Of a stretch of DNA of 50,448 nt, positions 16,863 to 25,521 are shown piece by piece. This DNA comes from Nitrospira sp. GTDB taxonomy: Bacteria; Nitrospirota; Nitrospiria; Nitrospirales; Nitrospiraceae. How positions within the stretch are numbered: the first letter of the stretch is position 1; each line of letters begins with the position of its first letter. Location of the stretch: the NCBI GenBank assembly GCA_015903945.1, contig JABMDL010000014.1, forward strand, positions 1 through 50,448, read 5' to 3'. The notes beneath the pieces were generated by a model. That model saw only the letters and a list, made by a program, of their open reading frames with translations. It was not told the origin of the DNA and ran no database searches. The position numbers were made by a program, and so were the translations under genes.

Positions 16863-17891
16863 CTACGGCAATTTGTCTTGTTTGAAACAGCGGCTCGGAC
16901 AGGTTTGCCGAGGGACTCGGATTTGGTAGGTCCCCTGGGGGAGCACGTCCTTTTTAAATTCGGGGTTGAGCATCTTCAGTTCGAGAAAGTAGGTGCCGAA
17001 CTCCTCCGCGATGGAGGTCAGCGCCCGTTGTGATTCTTTCACGGTGACCGTGATGGTTTCCGTTTCGAGCGGGATGTAGAGATCCTTCTTGCTCAGCCCC
17101 AGATATTTCTCCGGCTGGGAATAGATTTCTTTGGCTGCGATGATCCGCGGGACATAGCGCATGGTTTCGCGGGGGCCGTGCATTTTCCAGTAATCGCTGA
17201 TCTTCTGGTCTTTGAGCAGCTTGCGGACTCGCTCTTCACCGGCATTATAGGATGCCATGGCCAAGAACCAATCGTTCTGCTGGAAGTCTTTCAGGTACTT
17301 GAGGTATTTGACCGCCGCTTCGGTGGACATTTCGAGATTCCGACGTTCGTCCCGGACGGCATCGCTCTTGAGCCGGTAACGTCGGCCGGTGGAGGGGATG
17401 AACTGCCACGGGCCTGAAGCTTTGGCTTTGGAGTAGGCCGCCGAGATGCATTTGCTTTCGACCAGCAGCATGTATTTCAGATCGTCCGGCAGGCCCGCCT
17501 CGGCCAGCTGCTTTTCCGCCGGTGGGAAACAACGACCGGTGCGTTTGGCGAGGATGATACTCTCGCCCTGATCTTCCAAGAATTGATAAAACTCATACTC
17601 GATACGTTCTCTGACCTGCCAGTTATCGAGGGGCACCGTCAGGCCGGCAAACGTGATCTTGTCAGGCAGTTTGAACGAACTTAAAAAGAACCGCTCACCT
17701 TCCCGCTTGATTTCCGGCAAGATAACCAACCGATCTTCCGGTTCTGCTTGCCCATCCATCGGCTCAGGAAGCACGAGGTCCTTATCATTTTCGAATTGAT
17801 CCAACGGAGGCTGTGGAAACGCAACAGCTGAAGGAGCAAAGCTGGCCAATGCCAGTGCGAACAACACCATTCCCATGTTCCTAGAGTTCAT
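16863..17891 (-). CDS. Lytic murein transglycosylase (MltD-like) with LysM-like C-terminus
   Basis: 342 residues from ATG 17891 with AAGGAG upstream. It has an N-terminal signal peptide ending near VAFPQ. The SLT domain (about 130-265) has the catalytic Glu in YMLLVESKC, the GPWQFIPSTGRRY motif and MASYNAGEERV, matching family 1 MltD/Slt. The last 60 residues (TVTVKESQRALTSIAEEF... YQIRVP) look like one LysM peptidoglycan-binding module. It cleaves the glycan strand to 1,6-anhydro-muropeptides in the periplasm. It is the first gene of a probable three-gene operon. Confidence 0.9.
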   Translation of the reverse strand: MNSRNMGMVLFALALASFAPSAVAFPQPPLDQFENDKDLVLPEPMDGQAEPEDRLVILPEIKREGERFFLSSFKLPDKITFAGLTVPLDNWQVRERIEYEFYQFLEDQGESIILAKRTGRCFPPAEKQLAEAGLPDDLKYMLLVESKCISAAYSKAKASGPWQFIPSTGRRYRLKSDAVRDERRNLEMSTEAAVKYLKYLKDFQQNDWFLAMASYNAGEERVRKLLKDQKISDYWKMHGPRETMRYVPRIIAAKEIYSQPEKYLGLSKKDLYIPLETETITVTVKESQRALTSIAEEFGTYFLELKMLNPEFKKDVLPQGTYQIRVPRQTCPSRCFKQDKLP

Positions 17892-18005
17892 TCAGCAACT
17901 CCTTGGGTATAAGCATAGCAGACGCGTTCACGATCGGTCATGCTAGCAGCGGACCAAGCGACCGGCAAGCGGAATGACGTTCCCGTTCATGGTACATTGC
18001 CGCGC

Positions 18006-18692
18006 ATGAAGACACTGGCCGTGTTGAACGATACCATCACGAATTGCGTGATCTGTCCCAGGTTGGTGACCTATCGGCACAAGGTCGCGCAAACGAAACG
18101 GCGTCAGTTTAAAGATTGGACCTACTGGGGTCGTCCCGTCCCCGGCTTTGGCGACCCGCAGGCACGCTTGTTTATCGTGGGGCTGGCGCCGGCCGCCCAT
18201 GGCGGCAATCGAACCGGGCGTGTCTTTACGGGCGACCGCAGCGGCGACTGGCTGTATGCAGCGCTGCATGCCTTCGGTTTCGCCAATCAGCCGATCTCGA
18301 CTCACAAGGATGACGGTCTGCGCGCGATCAACTGCTACATCGCGCCGGTCGTGCGTTGCGCTCCGCCGGACAACAAGCCGTTGCCGAACGAGTTTGACGC
18401 CTGCCGGCCCTATTTAGTGGGTGAGTTTCAGACGCTCAAGCGTATACAGGTGGTCATTGCATTGGGAAAGATCGCCTTCGATCACTATCTGAAAGCCTGC
18501 CGAGACCTCGGCCACACGATTCCGGTACCTGTTCCCAAGTTCGGCCACGAAAAGGTGTATCGCCTACCATGGGGCGTCACCCTCATTGGGTCGTATCACC
18601 CCAGCCAGCGGAACACCCAGACTGGCTTTCTCACCCGCCCGATGTTCCACTCGGTGTTCCGAAAAGCCCGGAAGATTATTGACGGGGAATAG
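18006..18692 (+). CDS. Uracil-DNA glycosylase, family 5 (UDGb type)
   Basis: 228 residues from ATG 18006. Active-site motif GLAPAAHGGNRTGRVFTGD and the late SYHPSQRNTQTG motif are typical of family 5, which removes uracil, ethenocytosine and hypoxanthine from DNA. Cysteines CVICPRL and CAPPDNKPLPNEFDAC supply the four ligands of the iron-sulphur cluster. It acts in base-excision repair. The gene stands alone, convergent with the transaldolase gene across an inverted-repeat element. Confidence 0.92.
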   Translation: MKTLAVLNDTITNCVICPRLVTYRHKVAQTKRRQFKDWTYWGRPVPGFGDPQARLFIVGLAPAAHGGNRTGRVFTGDRSGDWLYAALHAFGFANQPISTHKDDGLRAINCYIAPVVRCAPPDNKPLPNEFDACRPYLVGEFQTLKRIQVVIALGKIAFDHYLKACRDLGHTIPVPVPKFGHEKVYRLPWGVTLIGSYHPSQRNTQTGFLTRPMFHSVFRKARKIIDGE

Positions 18693-18760
18693 AGGCAAGC
18701 AATTGGTCCGGTGGCGCACGGCAAAGAAGTCGTTCTCCATTCCATGTTCTATTTTCTGGA

Positions 18761-18886
18761 GCGGAGGCGAGTCGGGTGGTCCCTGAACTGCGCGCATTGA
18801 GCGAGCACCGCCTGCTTCGATCTCGGTTCAGATCAATCTTGCGTGCGCGCTTAGCGAGCACAGGGGATCACCCGACTCGCCTCCGC
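18761..18886. repeat. 126-bp inverted-repeat element with internal direct repeats
   Basis: An 18-bp arm gcggaggcgagtcgggtg (18761-18778) is repeated as an exact complement at 18869-18886. Next to the arms, complementarity continues imperfectly (gtccc / ggga). Inside are two near-identical direct repeats, gcgcgcattgagcgagcac and gcgcgcttagcgagcac. It fills the space between two convergent genes. It could be a miniature mobile element, a structured RNA or a bidirectional terminator; there is no long T run on either side. Confidence 0.7.
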
Positions 18887-18891
18887 GAGTT

Positions 18892-19539
18892 TTACTGCTG
18901 ACCTTTCGCCTTCCAGTCTTCGAGAAACTTCTTCAAGCCGGCGTCGGTCAGCGGGTGCTTGAAGAGCGACTGGAACACGCTATAAGGCATTGTGGAAATG
19001 TGGCCACCTGCCAGCGCTGACTCCACCACATGCTGTGGATGGCGGACGCTGGCCACCAGGACCAACGTTTTGTAATCGTAGTTCTTGTAGATTGTGACGA
19101 TTTGACGAATCAGCCCCATGCCGTCCGAGCTGACGTCGTCCAATCGGCCGATAAAGGGCGAGACGCACCAGGCGCCGGCCTTGGCGGCAAGAAGGGCTTG
19201 TGTTGGGGAAAAGCAGAGTGTCACGTTCACGCGAATCCCTTCCGCGGAGAGTTTACTCGTCGCTTTGATGCCTTCCGGAATCAGCGGACATTTGACCACG
19301 ATATTCTTGTGGATCTTGGCGAGCTCCCGGCCTTCCTTCACCATGGCGTCCGCTTCCACACTGACGACTTCGGCGCTGATCGGGCCGTCCACGATCTTGC
19401 AGATCTCCTGGAGCATTTCCTTAAAGCTGCGGCCTTCCTTGACCACCAGCGAGGGATTCGTGGTCACGCCGTCCAAGATGCCGAAACTGGCGGCTTCGTA
19501 AATTTCCTTCACGTTGGCCGTATCAAGAAAAAACTTCAT
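18892..19539 (-). CDS. Transaldolase, small FSA/TalC-like subfamily
   Basis: 215 residues, the length of the compact TalC/MipB/FSA branch. Start ATG 19539 with AAAGGAG upstream. MKFFLDTAN at the N-terminus, GVTTNPSL, and the Schiff-base lysine in [13 protein letters not shown], then [19 protein letters not shown] and FIGRLDD. It transfers a dihydroxyacetone unit between sugar phosphates (sedoheptulose 7-P / fructose 6-P) in the non-oxidative pentose phosphate pathway; fructose-6-phosphate aldolase activity is the alternative within the family. Cytoplasmic. Confidence 0.92.
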   Translation of the reverse strand: MKFFLDTANVKEIYEAASFGILDGVTTNPSLVVKEGRSFKEMLQEICKIVDGPISAEVVSVEADAMVKEGRELAKIHKNIVVKCPLIPEGIKATSKLSAEGIRVNVTLCFSPTQALLAAKAGAWCVSPFIGRLDDVSSDGMGLIRQIVTIYKNYDYKTLVLVASVRHPQHVVESALAGGHISTMPYSVFQSLFKHPLTDAGLKKFLEDWKAKGQQ

Positions 19540-19716
19540 CGTCGGCTCCTTTCATGTCATGTCCGATGCGGTTTACATGCGGTCACTTCGTTATCGGTCA
19601 TCGTAAGAAGAACTCAATTCGATCGCACTCGGTCTGTTTGACGGTTTGACAGGCCTCCGAGCCGGGGATACAATTTCGTCGTCCCTCCAAGGCATCACAC
19701 AGCGGGAGATTGTACG

Positions 19717-20028
19717 ATGCGACGATATGCGTGGCTCTTGTCCCTGGTCCTCTTGCTGACCGCCTGCGGAGGCGGCAACCCGTACCTGGAAGCGTCACTC
19801 AAACCGGCCGAGCTGCAAGGAAAAGACAAGGCCTGGTTTGAAAAGAATTGGGGCACTCCAGACGGTAAATCGTCGCGCTTCTTCGGCGGTGAGACCTGGA
19901 CTTACTATCGCATCGCCGGAGGGAAATCCGGCCCGCCGCTGTTCAACTTCTCCCCAAATCAATGCCAAATCACACTGAAGTTCGACAAGGAAGACAAGCT
20001 GTCCGATTATAGTTATTCCGGCTGCTAA
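19717..20028 (+). CDS. Small lipoprotein, SmpA/OmlA-like in size
   Basis: 103 residues. The signal peptide ends in lipobox LLTAC, followed by Gly-Gly-Gly-Asn. The short domain WFEKNWGTPDGKSSRFFGGETWTYY has the pattern of BamE/SmpA-type small outer-membrane lipoproteins (a helix then G-x-P followed by beta strands with W-x-Y), but overall similarity cannot be proven by eye. It would be anchored to the outer membrane. Its stop overlaps the convergent gene by 4 nt. Confidence 0.75.
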   Translation: MRRYAWLLSLVLLLTACGGGNPYLEASLKPAELQGKDKAWFEKNWGTPDGKSSRFFGGETWTYYRIAGGKSGPPLFNFSPNQCQITLKFDKEDKLSDYSYSGC

Positions 20029-20279
20029 CCGGCTTGTCGGTTCTGAAATGCGGCTGCACATTGCTTGCTGCAGAAACAATGGGTCTGGCCGCTGACCGTC
20101 TCAATCACCGCGTTTCGCCGTGGTACGAACGTATGGCAAACCGGGTCTTCAACCATCTGGTCTTGATCCACATATGTCCCCCGATCCCCCACGTCCCTGT
20201 TCCTGAATCCTCGAATCACCTGCCGTAGCAAGAAGTACAGCACAGTGAGCAGCGCGATAACGAGCAGAAGCCTATACAT
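20025..20279 (-). CDS. Small membrane-anchored protein with YHS-like metal-binding motif (PP0621-like)
   Basis: 84 residues. One N-terminal TM helix (LLLVIALLTVLYFLLRQVI) is followed by a short soluble part with DPVCHTFVPRRNAV and THCFCSKQCAAAFQ. The D-P-V-C start and the F-C-S-K-x-C end match the YHS/TRASH-type metal-binding pattern seen in PP0621 family proteins. Probably an inner-membrane protein involved in metal handling; function unproven. Confidence 0.78.
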   Translation of the reverse strand: MYRLLLVIALLTVLYFLLRQVIRGFRNRDVGDRGTYVDQDQMVEDPVCHTFVPRRNAVIETVSGQTHCFCSKQCAAAFQNRQAG

Positions 20280-20485
20280 TGTGGATCACCATGTATATGG
20301 CCACAATCCTATGGGAGGGGGTGAGGCCTGTCAAGCGGACCGACCGTTTCTCTGTCATGGGAATACGTAACCCCACATACCCAAAGGGACCAGCGGCACT
20401 AGGCGAATACGGGAACACTTTCGCATGCCAATCCAGTACTTCAGGAGGATATTCTCTTCTTCGAGGAAATGATACAGTCCCGGCC

Positions 20486-20638
20486 ATGAAGACATGTGAT
20501 AAATGCCACGGCGCGATGTTACCGGAGAGGGCGGTGGATTTGGATGCTGGACTTGCGATCACCGTGTTCGCGTGTTTGAATTGTGGTCGCCGGAAAGCAG
20601 CAGACCAAGAACCTCGTCCCATCACGGCTCGACATTGA
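20486..20638 (+). CDS. Tiny zinc-ribbon protein
   Basis: 50 residues from ATG 20486; the longer in-frame extension upstream lies in non-coding sequence. Two CxxC knuckles, CDKCHG and CLNCGRR, about 25 residues apart form a rubredoxin-like zinc ribbon. The protein at 41619-41912 has the same layout (CLRCGG ... CVQCG). Likely cytoplasmic. Role unknown. Confidence 0.6.
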   Translation: MKTCDKCHGAMLPERAVDLDAGLAITVFACLNCGRRKAADQEPRPITARH

Positions 20639-20835
20639 CCTGCTGGATAGCCAACCACAGCTGTTGATCTGCGAGAAGCGGAAAGCCGCTGCGAGATCCT
20701 ACGCCACACTATCCCGAACAGGAAGAGTCGGTCCGGTCACCGGATGCGGGTCTTGTCCAAAGAGGGATGAAGTTTCAGCAGCATCAGCAAGAGGCCTGAG
20801 GGGGAGCTGTTCACGCAGCAGCGACCGTAGATGGG

Positions 20836-21639
20836 TTACCTTAGGCCTAAGACGTCCATCATGTCGTAGAGGCCGGGGGGCTGTCTGACGACCCACCGTG
20901 CCGCACGGAGGGCGCCACGGGCGAAGGTGTCGCGACTGCTGGCCCGATGCGTCACCTCAATTCGCTCGCCCATCCCGCCGAACAGGATTGTGTGGTCGCC
21001 GACAATGTCGCCGGCGCGGATAGTCTGAATCCCGATTTCCTTTTGCTTCCGCTCCCCGATCAACCCTTTGCGCGCATACACCCCGACTTGATTGAGGTCA
21101 CGGTTCACCGCACGCGCGAGGACTTCGGCGATCTTGAGCGCTGTGCCGCTGGGGGCATCTTTCTTCAACCGGTGATGGGCTTCGATGACTTCGATGTCGT
21201 ACTCATCCCCGAGCGTCCTGGCCATCTCACTGATGACTTTGTAGATCAGATTCACGCCGACGCTCATGTTTGGGGAAAAGACGCAAGGCACGTGCTTCGC
21301 CAAAGATTTGAGCTCCTCCAGCTGCGCCCCTTCAAACCCGGTCGTCCCGATCACCATGGCCCGTCGGTGCTGCACCACGGCGCGGAGATGTTCGAGTGTC
21401 GCGGCCGGCGACGAGAAGTCGATCACCACTTCGGCCCGATCGAGCAGGGCTGAGAGGTCATCGGTAATCGGCACGCCGGACCGGCCGCAGCCGGCCGTTT
21501 CGCCTGCATCCTCACCGAGCACGTGATGGCCCTTGCCCTCAACTGCGCCGGAGAGGGTCAGCGCCGTAAAATCACGGATCAGCGCCACCAATCGGCAGCC
21601 CATGCGTCCGGCGGCCCCTGCGACAATGACTTTGATCAT
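20836..21639 (-). CDS. dapB: 4-hydroxy-tetrahydrodipicolinate reductase
   Basis: 267 residues from ATG 21639; the Met three codons earlier lies directly on the ribosome site. VIVAGAAGRMG is the NAD(P)H-binding loop, VVIDFSSP and VIGTTGF follow, and the catalytic/substrate motif is EAHHRLKKDAPSGTAL. It reduces hydroxytetrahydrodipicolinate to tetrahydrodipicolinate, the substrate of DapL. It is the last gene of the arg-lys operon, 30 nt after dapA. Confidence 0.95.
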   Translation of the reverse strand: MIKVIVAGAAGRMGCRLVALIRDFTALTLSGAVEGKGHHVLGEDAGETAGCGRSGVPITDDLSALLDRAEVVIDFSSPAATLEHLRAVVQHRRAMVIGTTGFEGAQLEELKSLAKHVPCVFSPNMSVGVNLIYKVISEMARTLGDEYDIEVIEAHHRLKKDAPSGTALKIAEVLARAVNRDLNQVGVYARKGLIGERKQKEIGIQTIRAGDIVGDHTILFGGMGERIEVTHRASSRDTFARGALRAARWVVRQPPGLYDMMDVLGLR

Positions 21640-21669
21640 GGGATCCATCTCCGTGGCGTGCGTTCGGAA

Positions 21670-22542
21670 TCAGATCAAGCCGGCATCCTTCAAAGCGCGA
21701 GTTAATTTTTCGCGCGTATCCTGGGCCATCGGGCAGAGCGGCAAGCGCAATTCGGGGTCGATCTTACCCATCATCCCCAGCGCTTCTTTCACGGGAATCG
21801 GATTGGTTTCAAAAAACAGTGCTGCAAACAACGGCGACAGGTTGAAGTGAATTCGCCGAGCGTCGGCCACCCTTCCGTCGGCAAAGGCCTTCACGAGTGC
21901 AGCCATTTCGGCCGGCACGATGTTGGCGGTCACGGTAATGACGCCTTGGCCTCCGACTGCCATCATCGGCAGCGTCAAGGAGTCATCGCCGGCCAACACG
22001 GTCAGCCGGTCTCCGCACAGCTGAACGATATCCGACGCTTGTTGCACCGAACCGCTGCCTTCTTTGACGCCGACGATGGTTGTGATCGCCGCGAGCCTGG
22101 CGATCGTCGCCGGCAGCATGTTGACACCGGTTCGCCCAGGAATGTTGTACAGCACCAGCGGCAGATCAACGGCCTCCGCCACCGCCTTGTAGTGACGGTA
22201 GAGCCCTTCCTGGGTGGGTTTGTTGTAGTAGGGTGTGATCAGCAACGCGCCGTCCGCTCCGGCCTGCTTCGCGTGCTTCGTAAGGGCAATGGCTTCCTCG
22301 GTACTGTTCGAACCGGTGCCGGCGATCACCGGCACGCGCCGGTTTACCACCTCTACGGTCAGCTCAATGACCCGATTGTGCTCGTCGTGGGACAGAGTGG
22401 CCGATTCGCCTGTGGTGCCGCAGGGGACGATGCCGTTTGTGCCTTTGGCGATCTGCCACTCGATGAGGTCCGCCAATGCCCGCTCGTCGACCTTCCCCTT
22501 CCGAAACGGAGTGACGATGGCGACTAATGAACCCGTGAACAT
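21670..22542 (-). CDS. dapA: 4-hydroxy-tetrahydrodipicolinate synthase
   Basis: 290 residues. TIM-barrel aldolase of the DHDPS family: VPCGTTGESATLSHDEH, the tyrosines in LLITPYYNKPTQEG, YNIPGRTGVN, and the Schiff-base lysine in VGVKEGSGS. It condenses pyruvate with aspartate semialdehyde, the first committed step to diaminopimelate and lysine. Cytoplasmic. Ten nt separate it from lysA. Confidence 0.96.
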   Translation of the reverse strand: MFTGSLVAIVTPFRKGKVDERALADLIEWQIAKGTNGIVPCGTTGESATLSHDEHNRVIELTVEVVNRRVPVIAGTGSNSTEEAIALTKHAKQAGADGALLITPYYNKPTQEGLYRHYKAVAEAVDLPLVLYNIPGRTGVNMLPATIARLAAITTIVGVKEGSGSVQQASDIVQLCGDRLTVLAGDDSLTLPMMAVGGQGVITVTANIVPAEMAALVKAFADGRVADARRIHFNLSPLFAALFFETNPIPVKEALGMMGKIDPELRLPLCPMAQDTREKLTRALKDAGLI

Positions 22543-22552
22543 CCGGCGCCTC

Positions 22553-23815
22553 TCAGTTTAAAAATGTCGGAATGGTTTCACCCTTGATCAAGTCGTCGTA
22601 GGTTTCCCGTTCGCGAATCACGTGGATCTCTCCACCTCTGATCAACACTTCGGGCACGCGGGGACGAGAATTGTAATTCGAGGACATGACGAACCCATAC
22701 GCTCCCGCACTCATCACGGCCAGCAGCTCGTCAGGCTTCACCGCCGCCAGTGATCGATCTTTGGCCAAGAAATCCCCGGATTCGCACACCGGACCGACGA
22801 TATCCATTTGCCGCTTGGCCCGGTGGGCCGCTTCTTCATTGACGGGGCGGATTTCGTGGTACGCACCGTAGAGGCTGGGGCGGATCAAATCGTTCATGGC
22901 CGCGTCGACAATGACGAAATGCTTGGTTTCCCCGGCCTTCTCATACAGCGCCTTGGTCACGAGAATGCCGGCGTTCCCGACGATCACACGGCCCGGCTCC
23001 ATCACCAGCGTCAAGCCCAAATCTTTGACGAGCGGCGAAATCGCGTCAGCCAGATCCTGGGGTAAGGGCGGCTTCTCCTCGGAATAGGTGATGCCAAGCC
23101 CGCCACCGATGTTCAGGTAGCGGATGTGAATACCTTGACCCTTCAGCGTATCGATGAGGACCACGACTTTCTTCAGCGAGTCGACGAAGGGAGTCACGTC
23201 CGTCAGTTGTGAGCCGATGTGGGCATGGACACCGACAACATCGGTGTGGCCCAGCGAGGACGCCATTTTGTATTCTTCCAGCGCACGATCCGCCGCGATA
23301 CCGAACTTGCTCTTCTTCATTCCTGTCGAGATGTAGGGGTGCGTTTTGGGGTCTACGTCCGGGTTAATCCGCAAGGCGATCCGAGCTTTTTTGCCGACCG
23401 AGGCGGCCACTTCGTTGATGGCATGAATCTCCGCGGGCGATTCGACGTTGAACATGAGGATGTCGGCCTTCAGCGCATCACGGATTTCCTCGGGTGATTT
23501 GCCGACGCCGGCGAACACGATTTTCGAAGCCGGCACGCCGGCTTTCAGGGCTCGGAACAGCTCGCCGCCCGAGACGATATCCGCGCCACTGCCTTCCTTC
23601 GCCATCAGACGCAAGACGGCCAGATTGGAATTGGCCTTCATCGCAAAGGCGATCACGTGGGGAATATTCTTGAAGGCGCTGTCGTACGCCCGGAAATGGC
23701 GGAGGAGCGTCGCATGGCTGTACACGTAACAGGGGGTGCCGACCTCTTTCGCGATCCGGCTGACCGGCACATCTTCACAGTGCAATTCGCCGTGGCGATA
23801 TTCAAAATAGTTCAT
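22553..23815 (-). CDS. lysA: Diaminopimelate decarboxylase
   Basis: 420 residues from ATG 23815, with GAGG at good spacing; a TTG six codons earlier is less likely. Fold-type III PLP enzyme: AFAMKANSN contains the PLP lysine, HAHIGSQ, YLNIGGGLGI, EPGRVIVGNAG, and CESGDFLAKDR with the active-site Cys. It decarboxylates meso-diaminopimelate to L-lysine. No dapF is seen in the window, so the epimerase is elsewhere. Confidence 0.96.
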   Translation of the reverse strand: MNYFEYRHGELHCEDVPVSRIAKEVGTPCYVYSHATLLRHFRAYDSAFKNIPHVIAFAMKANSNLAVLRLMAKEGSGADIVSGGELFRALKAGVPASKIVFAGVGKSPEEIRDALKADILMFNVESPAEIHAINEVAASVGKKARIALRINPDVDPKTHPYISTGMKKSKFGIAADRALEEYKMASSLGHTDVVGVHAHIGSQLTDVTPFVDSLKKVVVLIDTLKGQGIHIRYLNIGGGLGITYSEEKPPLPQDLADAISPLVKDLGLTLVMEPGRVIVGNAGILVTKALYEKAGETKHFVIVDAAMNDLIRPSLYGAYHEIRPVNEEAAHRAKRQMDIVGPVCESGDFLAKDRSLAAVKPDELLAVMSAGAYGFVMSSNYNSRPRVPEVLIRGGEIHVIRERETYDDLIKGETIPTFLN

Positions 23816-23875
23816 GGCATCAACCTCGCTCAATCACCAACTGCGTCGCCGGCTGCCGATGACGGGCAGCGGGTA

Positions 23876-24112
23876 CTATCTCGTGCCGACAGGCCGCAAC
23901 GGGGGCAAGTTTTCATCCTGCCCCAACAACGCGGGATCTTGCTCTTCAGCCTCAACAGAAGTGTCGCGCTGGTTCGCCTCGCGGGCTGCATGCTCTTTCT
24001 TCTGCTGTTCGATTGTCGGCGCAAGACCGATGGTCTCGGGGGCGACCGGAGCTCCTACCACGCCGCATGCGCTCAGCAGTCCTGTCGCGGCGAGGAGGGC
24101 GAGGCCTCTCAT
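23876..24112 (-). CDS. Small lipoprotein, LptM/LppL-like by position
   Basis: 78 residues from ATG 24112, which overlaps the argH stop by 4 nt. Signal peptide with lipobox LLSAC, then GVVGAPVAPETIGLAP, and a charged, disordered tail. Small lipoproteins of the LptM (YifL/LppL) family often sit beside lysA or dapF in Proteobacteria and start C-G-x-x-G-x; the CGVVGAP start and the argH-lysA position are consistent. In E. coli LptM assists maturation of the LptD translocon. Similarity is short, so orthology is inference. Confidence 0.7.
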   Translation of the reverse strand: MRGLALLAATGLLSACGVVGAPVAPETIGLAPTIEQQKKEHAAREANQRDTSVEAEEQDPALLGQDENLPPLRPVGTR

Positions 24113-25521
24113 CGAAGCGACCGGTCCAATACGTTGATCCGTTGCTCCACTTGGCGCCGCGCCGTTCCCCCGATCTGCCGTTTGCGGTCGATCGCCGCCG
24201 AAACGGTCAATCGGGCGAAGACTCCCTTCTCGATCCGATCGGAACACGATCGCAGCTCTTCCAATGAGAGGTCCGCCAACTCACGACCTTGATCCAGCGC
24301 CGTCCGCACGAGTCGTCCGGTGATACCGTGGGCGTCACGAAACGGCACGCCCCGTTCCACCAAATAGTCGGCCAATTCAGTGGCGAGCAGCCCCCCGCTC
24401 TGCACTGCGCGGTCGAGCACGTCGCGGTTGACCGCGAGTCGCCGCATTAATTCCGTCATGACACCCAGGGATGTTGTCACTGTGTCGAGCGCATCGAACA
24501 GCGCCGGCTTATCTTCCTGCAAGTCTCGATTGTAACTCAAGGGGAGGGCTTTCAGTGTCGTCAGCAGACCGATCAGATGTCCGTAGACCCTCCCGGTCTT
24601 TCCGCGGACCAATTCGGGCACATCGGGATTCTTTTTTTGCGGCATCATGCTGCTGCCGGTGCAAAAGGCGTCGGGCAGATCAACAAACTGGAATTCCTGC
24701 GAGGCCCAGACGATCAATTCTTCACTGAGCCGGGACAGATGCATCATGATGAGCGACAGGGCCGAGACTGTTTCCACAATAAAGTCGCGGTCGGACACGG
24801 CATCCATGCTGTTGGCCGTCACGGCGGGAAATCCCAGCAGTTTTGCCGTATACCGCCGATCCACCGGGTAGTTCGTGCCGGCCAGGGCCCCTGATCCCAA
24901 CGGCATGACGTTGAGCCTGGTTCGGGTATCGCGGAGCCGTCCCTTGTCCCGCTCGAGCATCTCCACATAGGCGAGGAGATGATGGGCGAACAGGACGGGC
25001 TGGGCGCGCTGCAAGTGGGTGTAGCCGGGCATGGCAATCGTCAGATTGTCCTTCGCCTGGGCCAGCAGCACCCGTTGCAGTTCCGTACATTGCTCGGTCA
25101 ACCGGTCGAGCTGGTCGCGGAGAAAGAGCCGGATGTCCAGCGCAACCTGGTCGTTTCGGCTACGCCCTGTGTGGAGCTTGCCGCCCAACGGTCCGATCAG
25201 TTCCGTCAACCGCCGCTCGATTGCCATGTGAATGTCTTCATCTTGGGGCTTAAATTTGAACCGTCCCTGGTCCAGCTCCGTCTTGACCAAGTCGAGTCCG
25301 CGCACGAGGACACGTGTCTCGCCGGGCGACAGCACGCGCGCTTTCTCGAGCGTTTTGCAATGCGCAATGCTGCCTTGGATGTCATGCGCGTAGAGCCGCC
25401 GGTCAACGGCCACCGAGACGGTGAACGCTTCGACGAGCCGGTTCGTGTTCTCACGAAATCGGCCTCCCCAGGCCTTGCCGGCCTGGGCTGTTGTCCGGGT
25501 GTTCCGTTGCGCGCGTGCCAT
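24109..25521 (-). CDS. argH: Argininosuccinate lyase
   Basis: 470 residues. Fumarase/aspartase superfamily signature GSSMMPQKKNPDVPE, plus KAWGGRF at the N-terminus, HTGRSRNDQVALD and MPGYTHLQRAQPV. It splits argininosuccinate into arginine and fumarate. The start overlaps the argG stop (TGATG). Cytoplasmic tetramer in the family. Confidence 0.96.
   Translation of the reverse strand: MARAQRNTRTTAQAGKAWGGRFRENTNRLVEAFTVSVAVDRRLYAHDIQGSIAHCKTLEKARVLSPGETRVLVRGLDLVKTELDQGRFKFKPQDEDIHMAIERRLTELIGPLGGKLHTGRSRNDQVALDIRLFLRDQLDRLTEQCTELQRVLLAQAKDNLTIAMPGYTHLQRAQPVLFAHHLLAYVEMLERDKGRLRDTRTRLNVMPLGSGALAGTNYPVDRRYTAKLLGFPAVTANSMDAVSDRDFIVETVSALSLIMMHLSRLSEELIVWASQEFQFVDLPDAFCTGSSMMPQKKNPDVPELVRGKTGRVYGHLIGLLTTLKALPLSYNRDLQEDKPALFDALDTVTTSLGVMTELMRRLAVNRDVLDRAVQSGGLLATELADYLVERGVPFRDAHGITGRLVRTALDQGRELADLSLEELRSCSDRIEKGVFARLTVSAAIDRKRQIGGTARRQVEQRINVLDRSLR

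Noticed and set aside
20279..20485. Upstream extension of the tiny zinc-ribbon gene
   Set aside because: The extension looks non-coding and lacks a ribosome site; the ATG at 20486 begins the CxxC part.
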